Shown here piece after piece: positions 58,820 through 64,000 of a stretch of 64,000 bases of DNA; the first letter of the stretch is position 1, and each line of letters begins with the position of its first letter. A program made the position numbers and the translations under genes. The notes beneath the pieces are model-generated. The model did no database searches. It saw only the letters and a program-made list of their open reading frames with translations, and was not told where the DNA came from. The DNA is from Halogranum gelatinilyticum (lineage in GTDB: Archaea > Halobacteriota > Halobacteria > Halobacteriales > Haloferacaceae), in contig NZ_FNHL01000005.1 in NCBI RefSeq assembly GCF_900103715.1, positions 1 to 64,000 on the forward strand, given 5' to 3'.

Positions 58820-59215
58820 ATGAGTGACATCGACGCGGTTGCGGGTATGTACAATATCATCGTCAGTAGTGAGCGAGAGTCTGCAGAGTACCGCGTCCCC
58901 GTCGAAGAGTTTGTTACAAAGTTGGAGAACAGGAATCTCCCCAACGAGATTTGCGTAGCCGGACTTGAGGATGTACTCACAGAGAATGAAGAGCTCCGTA
59001 ACCGCCTAGTCTCGACAATGCGGCAGGAAATGGATTATCTCAACAGTCAACGTCCTCTTCCAGCGATCCAATTTGTCGTCGACGGTGATTTGCAAGGTGC
59101 TGGTGACTCGTATGAAGTAGACATTGATGGGGAGTTCTACTCACTCCAACCTGTATTCGGTCGCCAGATCAAAAAGCGAGACTCGGGCTGGCTTGTCGCT
59201 CCGCTCCGAGTGTAG
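58820..59215 (+). CDS. Small protein at the end of the DUF499/DUF1156 operon
   Basis: The 131-residue acidic protein starts MSDIDAVAGMYNIIVSSERE. A helix-rich middle (LENRNLPNEICVAGLEDVLT, ENEELRNRLVSTMRQEMD) leads into a beta-rich end (IQFVVDGDLQGAGDSYEVDI). It begins 35 nt after the methyltransferase stop and is the last gene of the operon. Nothing in it matches PglZ, BrxA or BrxF by eye. It may be a regulator or inhibitor particular to this version of the module. Confidence 0.5.
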   Translation: MSDIDAVAGMYNIIVSSERESAEYRVPVEEFVTKLENRNLPNEICVAGLEDVLTENEELRNRLVSTMRQEMDYLNSQRPLPAIQFVVDGDLQGAGDSYEVDIDGEFYSLQPVFGRQIKKRDSGWLVAPLRV

Positions 59216-59227
59216 GCTCGTCACATC

Positions 59228-61030
59228 TCACATCAGTGCCCACGGCCCTTCTGTCTCCACTGTAACATCGTCATCTGTCGAACGAATGAAATACAGTGTG
59301 ACCGTCCCGTGTTCGGCATTCCCATCTGGAGAATAAACGGGCACGCACGTTGTCTCGTGTTGTGGGTACCGCGGGTGGTCTTCTTCGTCCGTCTTCTGGC
59401 AGGCATCCTTGATTCGGGACTTCGTCCAGCGCCCTTGGTCATCTAACTCGGGTTTGTTTGGACCATATGACGAGAAGACGATTGCAGAGATGACTCGATC
59501 TGCGAACGTGGCAGCGTTACTGATGCTGAACGGCCCACTCGTTTCGTGCACCCGCGATAGATCTCCTTCTGAAGTCCCACTAAGGCATAGGTGGCCACTG
59601 GAAGCTGCATCGAAGGCTTGGAGTTCAGGATATCTGAGAGCCAGCGTGTCCAGAATGTACTCTTTGATTAATCCCCGATACTCGTCACAGCTAAATTCGC
59701 TCTCGGGCGAGATGACTTGGATTTCAGCGTCAGTGTACTGGACCGGGAGCCGAACGGGGCGATACTGTGGGCACAAGAAAGCCATTCGGTTACTTTCGGT
59801 GAGATATGCGTATGCAAACATCCGCGACCGCGAGTCTGAGTCGTTTATCGGATTCTTCCCTTCCTGGTAATATTTTGAATCCAATACTGCGAGGGTTTCT
59901 TCTGCGTTCACCAGAAGGTGATCGGGTTCGTGGCGAGCATCGGAGTTCCCTTCGAAGGGATAGATCGGATATTCCGGTTTACATTTGACCCCCGTCAATT
60001 GGTCGAGGAAGTCGATCTGCCGGATAGACTCTATCTCCCTGTTGAGGATTCGATGTGAGTAATCCTGAAACAGCGTGTTCATGCTCAATGCATAATCAAC
60101 AAGCAATTCCTGTGGACCGCCGCCTGCTTGACCAAGCAGCGTTGACGAGAGTATGGACTGAGCCGTATGGAATGCCCGTCGGTAGTAGTGCCGTTGTCGC
60201 GGAAGGTCGTGAAGAGACAGACGTCGATATTTTCCAATATGCTTCTGGCTGCTTCGAATATCCATCTCTTCCATCCGTTCCACCTCTTGATGCACCATCG
60301 AAAGAAGGATGTCCTGCCGGGGGTGGCGATTTCCTACTCGGTCTTGCTGGAGAAGTCGGAGGAGGAGTTTCCCCGCCATATGGATAGCCGAGTTCACAAG
60401 ATCGGAATACTCGATCTCTGTCTCAACCCATGACGGGGCTGGATTCCCGGTCGCGTGGTTCATCAGAGTTTGTTCGACGTCCACAGAGCCGAGTCCATGG
60501 AATCCGTTCCGCCGACGGATATTGAGATTCCGAATAAACCCGTTGCGACGAATTGTCCGGACACCGTGGACGTAGTTGATTGCCAGTATCGCAATAATGC
60601 GAGTCGACTCAACGCCGCTGGAGAGTATTTCGTCGAGAGGGACTCCGAAGTATGATTGCGTTCGGTCGATGTCGTAGACGGTGAGGAGCATCTCGAGCAC
60701 GTGCTCCCAGTCAACTTTTGGCTCAATCTGGACGCTCATGCCGGGTACCAGTCTGACGATTCCAACCACGTCCGAGGGTTTGACGTGGAGCTTGTCGTCG
60801 ACGACCCGCACTGAAAGTACCTGAAGCGAGCTCGTGTCCGGTCTTCTCCCACTCTGTCGAGACCGAAGTCGCGGGCGCTTCTTTACGAACTTGCTCCCTT
60901 TCCTGACGAAGTTGGCAGCGCGAAGCTCCTCCTTAATCGTGGTTGGATCACACTCTTCGACGATGAGCTTCTTACTCTCCTGGACCGAGCACAGGGGAGT
61001 TCCGTAGTCGTGCCGTACGGCATCACTCAT
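59228..61030 (-). CDS. mcrC: McrC-family nuclease subunit
   Basis: The 600-residue protein has the McrC pattern: an N-terminal OB/beta region (VGIVRLVPGMSVQIEPKVDW), and a nuclease core with EPDHLLVNAEETLAVLDSKYY, where D of PDHLL and D-x-K of LDSK are the metal-binding residues. The C-terminal ~130 residues are an extension (DLSRVHETSGPFSISNAA...) longer than in classical McrC. Together with the McrB-like GTPase/AAA gene, which it overlaps by 8 nt, it would form a modification-dependent restriction enzyme. It lies convergent with the DUF1156 operon, with 12 nt between the stops. Confidence 0.82.
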   Translation of the reverse strand: MSDAVRHDYGTPLCSVQESKKLIVEECDPTTIKEELRAANFVRKGSKFVKKRPRLRSRQSGRRPDTSSLQVLSVRVVDDKLHVKPSDVVGIVRLVPGMSVQIEPKVDWEHVLEMLLTVYDIDRTQSYFGVPLDEILSSGVESTRIIAILAINYVHGVRTIRRNGFIRNLNIRRRNGFHGLGSVDVEQTLMNHATGNPAPSWVETEIEYSDLVNSAIHMAGKLLLRLLQQDRVGNRHPRQDILLSMVHQEVERMEEMDIRSSQKHIGKYRRLSLHDLPRQRHYYRRAFHTAQSILSSTLLGQAGGGPQELLVDYALSMNTLFQDYSHRILNREIESIRQIDFLDQLTGVKCKPEYPIYPFEGNSDARHEPDHLLVNAEETLAVLDSKYYQEGKNPINDSDSRSRMFAYAYLTESNRMAFLCPQYRPVRLPVQYTDAEIQVISPESEFSCDEYRGLIKEYILDTLALRYPELQAFDAASSGHLCLSGTSEGDLSRVHETSGPFSISNAATFADRVISAIVFSSYGPNKPELDDQGRWTKSRIKDACQKTDEEDHPRYPQHETTCVPVYSPDGNAEHGTVTLYFIRSTDDDVTVETEGPWALM

Positions 61031-62255
61031 AGGCGCTGACGCCCATCTCGCGTTCCTCAGCTTCTGCCTGGCGCTCTGCGAGGTCGACCGCTGGACTAAG
61101 GTCGAATGCCTCGAACTGATCGTCGAGAGTTTCGTAGTGACTAGCTAGGCGATTGATCTGGGGGAGAGCTGCAGTATTCAGCAGCCGAGGTGTGATGTAC
61201 GTCGCGAACGCTTGACCGACAGCGACCGCCTCTTCGCCGACATACGGACCACCGCTCCCGCAGGCGTGTGTGAGGAACTCGGTGACGTCTCTGTAATGCA
61301 TTGGTCCGAACTCCATGATGCCGTTCTCGCCCGTAGTTGTGGTTCCCTCGTTTATCCCCTGATGATGGCGCTCGAAGAGTTCTCGAAGCTCGTCGGTGTC
61401 GATATCTACCTCTGAACCCAGCTTGCCAATCCACCCTTTGAAGAGTTCAGACCGCTCTTCGTCGCCGTACCGGCTGAGTTCAATCATGGCGAATCGACGG
61501 GTGATTGCGTTATCCAGCTCATTCACCGTGCGGTCCGACATATTCATCGTACAGATTATCTTGACGTCGTCGTTGAGCGTAAGCGGGGTTCCGTCTTCGT
61601 CCTTGAAGATAACCTGTTCTTCGTCCTCGATGGCAGTGTACAGAGGGCCGAATACCTGAGAGATGTCTGCTCGTGTGATCTCGTCGATTATCACTCCCCA
61701 GTTGTCATGATACTCGTTGGCTTTCTGGATCCCCTGTGAGACGCAGCCCGCTTGACGGTGGTACTGTATCTCTCCCCCCTCCGTCTCTGGTTGGATGCTC
61801 CCAGTAATATCTGCAGGCGTCCACGTCGGAGTTGCGGTATGGATAGAGTAGTCAAGACAAGTTTCTAATGCGAGCTGCTTTGCGAAGTAGGTCTTCCCAG
61901 TTCCAGTTGGACCGTATAGGACGATTGGTTTTCCGACCTTGATCGCAGTCAGAGCGTTCTTCCTGACTGTATCGGGAACAAGCGGCTCGTTGAGATTGTA
62001 GTTTCGTTGAGCGACGGTTTGCTTGACATCGAATGGGGTCGTCCGAGACGTCAGCAGAGCCTGCGTAACGACGTCACTATCACCAGAGACATCTCGGTCG
62101 ACGGTGAGTGATTCGACTAAGTACCGTAACGCATCTGGATCGGATGTCTCTTCGATAAAATACTCCGCAGTTGAGGCCGAGCCAAGAATAAAACCGCTAT
62201 ACTGCTCTGCTTCCTCACGATCAAAGTTCTTCCAACTCGGCTTCCCACTACTCAT
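61023..62255 (-). CDS. mcrB: McrB-family AAA+ ATPase/GTPase
   Basis: The start is ATG 62255 (MSSGKPSWKNFDREEAEQ); the frame runs on to 62387 but that part overlaps the promoter (a TTTTATT box ~25 nt upstream). 410 residues: Walker A LYGPTGTGKTYFAKQLALET, Walker B WGVIIDEITRADISQ, sensor CTMNMSDRT and Arg finger ITRRFAMIEL. The N-terminus is only ~100 residues long, without a recognised methyl-DNA reader. McrB hexamers translocate DNA and activate the McrC nuclease encoded directly downstream. Substrate specificity is unknown; it could sense DNA modified by invaders. Confidence 0.85.
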   Translation of the reverse strand: MSSGKPSWKNFDREEAEQYSGFILGSASTAEYFIEETSDPDALRYLVESLTVDRDVSGDSDVVTQALLTSRTTPFDVKQTVAQRNYNLNEPLVPDTVRKNALTAIKVGKPIVLYGPTGTGKTYFAKQLALETCLDYSIHTATPTWTPADITGSIQPETEGGEIQYHRQAGCVSQGIQKANEYHDNWGVIIDEITRADISQVFGPLYTAIEDEEQVIFKDEDGTPLTLNDDVKIICTMNMSDRTVNELDNAITRRFAMIELSRYGDEERSELFKGWIGKLGSEVDIDTDELRELFERHHQGINEGTTTTGENGIMEFGPMHYRDVTEFLTHACGSGGPYVGEEAVAVGQAFATYITPRLLNTAALPQINRLASHYETLDDQFEAFDLSPAVDLAERQAEAEEREMGVSAYE

Positions 62256-62389
62256 TATCTGGTGAATGTCGGGGGGCACAATAAAACAACATGTGCTACG
62301 GAAATCACGTCTGAGAACTTTTCGCCGACGGACTGGCCTTCCAGAAACGTGCATTACTATGTGGCTTACGCGGATAGAGGTAATCATCG

Positions 62390-64000
62390 ATGACGTTTGA
62401 TCCGGACTCGATCACCTCTGGACACTCCCTGATTCAACGACTTGATGAATACAACCCATGGTGGGAACTCGGGAGAGAGGCATCAACGTCCGGTGAATTC
62501 TCGTCGCTTCGGAGCACGTTCTATCGATCGTACAACGCACTCCACGAAGGAGAAGCTCGGTTACTGTCCGCAACTGGGTCAGATGGTGTTGGGAAGAGTC
62601 GCCTCCTTAGCCAGCTGATTGCGGCGCATATCGACCCAAACTTCGTCGAGAAGTTTTTTCGCGACTCGAAGAGCCGTGAACTGGCTCAATCAAACTTAAT
62701 TCCTCCATCAAACGTTCTCTACATACCACTTCGAGACGACCCAGTATTTCAGCTACACCCGGAAGAACAACTCCGGGCAGCTGTCGACCACTTCGAGACA
62801 CACGTTTTTCGACAACACCAGTCTTCCACTCACTACCTGTTCTTTGATGATCTCCACGTCGTTGAAAGACCCAACAAGCGTGGCAATCAAGAGGTGGGTC
62901 GCTGGGAACAGCTGCTAACCGAGTTACTGGATGAACACGAGGAGCGCCGAATTGTTTTTTCAGGCCTCTCAATGGAGGACGTGAGAAAGCGATTAGCGTC
63001 TGTCACTGTAGGTGGCTCGAACCATACGATACCTGGCAATCATTTTGATGTATATCCTCTCGGGTTCGGTGATTTTCTTCGTATGCGATACCGTGATATC
63101 GAACTTGCACCGGCTTCTGAGCGCTTTGATGAGAAGTCAGCCATGGCGGCGATTCAGGAAGGTGTTATTCAAGCAACCCCGGATACAATCGTCTCGGAGC
63201 TTATTTCGCAAGAATCCGGATCAGTCATCGACTCCTCTACCGCTCGGCGAGAGATTGCAAATTACTGTACTACAGGGGGGACTGTCGCACTTCGGATTGC
63301 CCAGGAAGGAATCTCACTAAACGATGACCGATTCACCGACGTGATTCGGAGTCGTGGGAATGTCGATTTCGATAGCATACAGCGGAGAACGCTCGACGAC
63401 TTCAGAGACGACCTAATCCGCGCCGCTACGTATCTGGGAGGGGTGAAGGACGCATCTGGCTTAGAGCGATTCTGCGCTCTCGCCGCACATGAACACCCGA
63501 TCGATGACGTCTCGTTCGATGACTTGACTGCGGTACTTAACATCGACCGCAGAACACTCCGTGACAAGTATCTTAGCAACCTCTCACGGCTCCACCTCCT
63601 CTCGCCAGCGCAGGAATACGACAACCAACGCCCTCGCAAGATTCGATTCTACCTCCGGAACCCAGGGATTACCAATGCGTTCTGTCAGAACGACCTCAAC
63701 GATGTCCTTCGTCGTCAGCCTGGATTGGACGAAGCTCTCGCAAAGGCGGTCACATTCGACCACACCGTTCGATTATCAAGCGAATTGAACCATATCCACG
63801 ACCCGAAACGAGGCGTCATCAAGTTCTGGGTGGGGTCGAAAGGGACGGTCGACTTCGTTCTCAAGATCAATGGGACACCCATTCCGATCCTCTGGTCATA
63901 CAGTAGAGGTTTGGACGAACTCTATCATAGCACAGACACACCTGGGTTTGACGCACTACAGGAGTTCCTCGATGGGGAGGCATATGCCACCGAGAGAGAC
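62390..64000 (+). CDS. AAA+ ATPase of the DUF4143 type, truncated by the window end
   Basis: The frame opens at ATG 62390 (MTFDPDSITSGHSLIQRLDE) and is still open at the last base, giving more than 530 residues. P-loop: SATGSDGVGKSRLL (~residue 68); Walker B: YLFFDDLHVVE (~residue 148). PLGFGDFLRMRY and a winged-helix-like segment with VLNIDRRTLRDKYLSNLSRL follow, the layout of AAA_14/DUF4143 ATPases. The C-terminal nuclease-like strand VDFVLKINGTPIPILWSYSR has the Asp but lacks the E-x-K of active members, so the nuclease may be dead. It is divergent from McrBC, with 134 nt between the start codons. Confidence 0.7.
   Translation, partial: MTFDPDSITSGHSLIQRLDEYNPWWELGREASTSGEFSSLRSTFYRSYNALHEGEARLLSATGSDGVGKSRLLSQLIAAHIDPNFVEKFFRDSKSRELAQSNLIPPSNVLYIPLRDDPVFQLHPEEQLRAAVDHFETHVFRQHQSSTHYLFFDDLHVVERPNKRGNQEVGRWEQLLTELLDEHEERRIVFSGLSMEDVRKRLASVTVGGSNHTIPGNHFDVYPLGFGDFLRMRYRDIELAPASERFDEKSAMAAIQEGVIQATPDTIVSELISQESGSVIDSSTARREIANYCTTGGTVALRIAQEGISLNDDRFTDVIRSRGNVDFDSIQRRTLDDFRDDLIRAATYLGGVKDASGLERFCALAAHEHPIDDVSFDDLTAVLNIDRRTLRDKYLSNLSRLHLLSPAQEYDNQRPRKIRFYLRNPGITNAFCQNDLNDVLRRQPGLDEALAKAVTFDHTVRLSSELNHIHDPKRGVIKFWVGSKGTVDFVLKINGTPIPILWSYSRGLDELYHSTDTPGFDALQEFLDGEAYATERD

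Noticed and set aside
1-64000. tRNA or rRNA genes
   Set aside because: No cloverleaf with a conserved T-loop or rRNA-like stretch was noticed; a dedicated scan would be needed to exclude a tRNA fragment.

Overview
The window is from a haloarchaeon (class Halobacteria), almost certainly a plasmid, megaplasmid or secondary replicon. Proteins are very acidic (Asp/Glu rich), most of the DNA is GC-rich, and the information-processing genes are archaeal: a TFB, an Orc1/Cdc6 beside ORB-type origin repeats, and an RPA-like OB-fold protein. There are no rRNA or tRNA genes and no core metabolism. A ParA operon with its own candidate centromere, a tyrosine recombinase, insertion sequences and many defence-type genes dominate.

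Layout. 1-9.8 kb: nuclease-like and small genes, an AbiE-like nucleotidyltransferase toxin with its winged-helix partner, an RPA/SSB-like gene behind a 600-nt GC-rich non-coding stretch with a long perfect hairpin, a PIN-domain toxin with a Panacea-like partner, and a two-gene short prokaryotic Argonaute system. 9.9-28.6 kb: an accessory region of TFB, zinc-ribbon and DUF6166 proteins, a Mom-like DNA-modification gene split by a TnpB element, an ArdC-like antirestriction protein and a SWIM protein. Ten of its genes share a leader hairpin whose arms covary around a conserved loop. Interspersed are a TPR-HEPN gene, a damaged IS5-type element and a duplicated sensory locus. 28.6-30.7 kb: replication origin with nine ORB-like repeats and orc1/cdc6.

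30.8-40 kb: a 1,990-residue GHKL ATPase with a C-terminal DUF3883 (NO VEIN-like) domain, then parA and a putative centromere-binding gene flanked on both sides by TGATTCA-type repeats, then the recombinase. 40.3-48.7 kb: an uncharacterised soluble/membrane gene pair and an AddAB-like nuclease/helicase pair. 50-59.2 kb: a BREX-type-3-like module (DUF1156 methyltransferase, DUF499 ATPase, second DUF1156 methyltransferase, small unknown protein) with no PglZ in view. 59.2-64 kb: McrBC on the opposite strand and a truncated AAA+ ATPase at the edge.

Taken together this looks like a self-replicating, self-partitioning haloarchaeal element with stacked defence modules on either side of a block of counter-defence or plasmid-biology genes. 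The most novel items are the covarying leader hairpin family, the paired TTAACCAAC sites, the inactive-PIWI short Argonaute with a nuclease-like partner, the PIN/Panacea-like pair, and the twin-methyltransferase DUF499 module. All functional statements come from reading motifs by eye; no database search was run.
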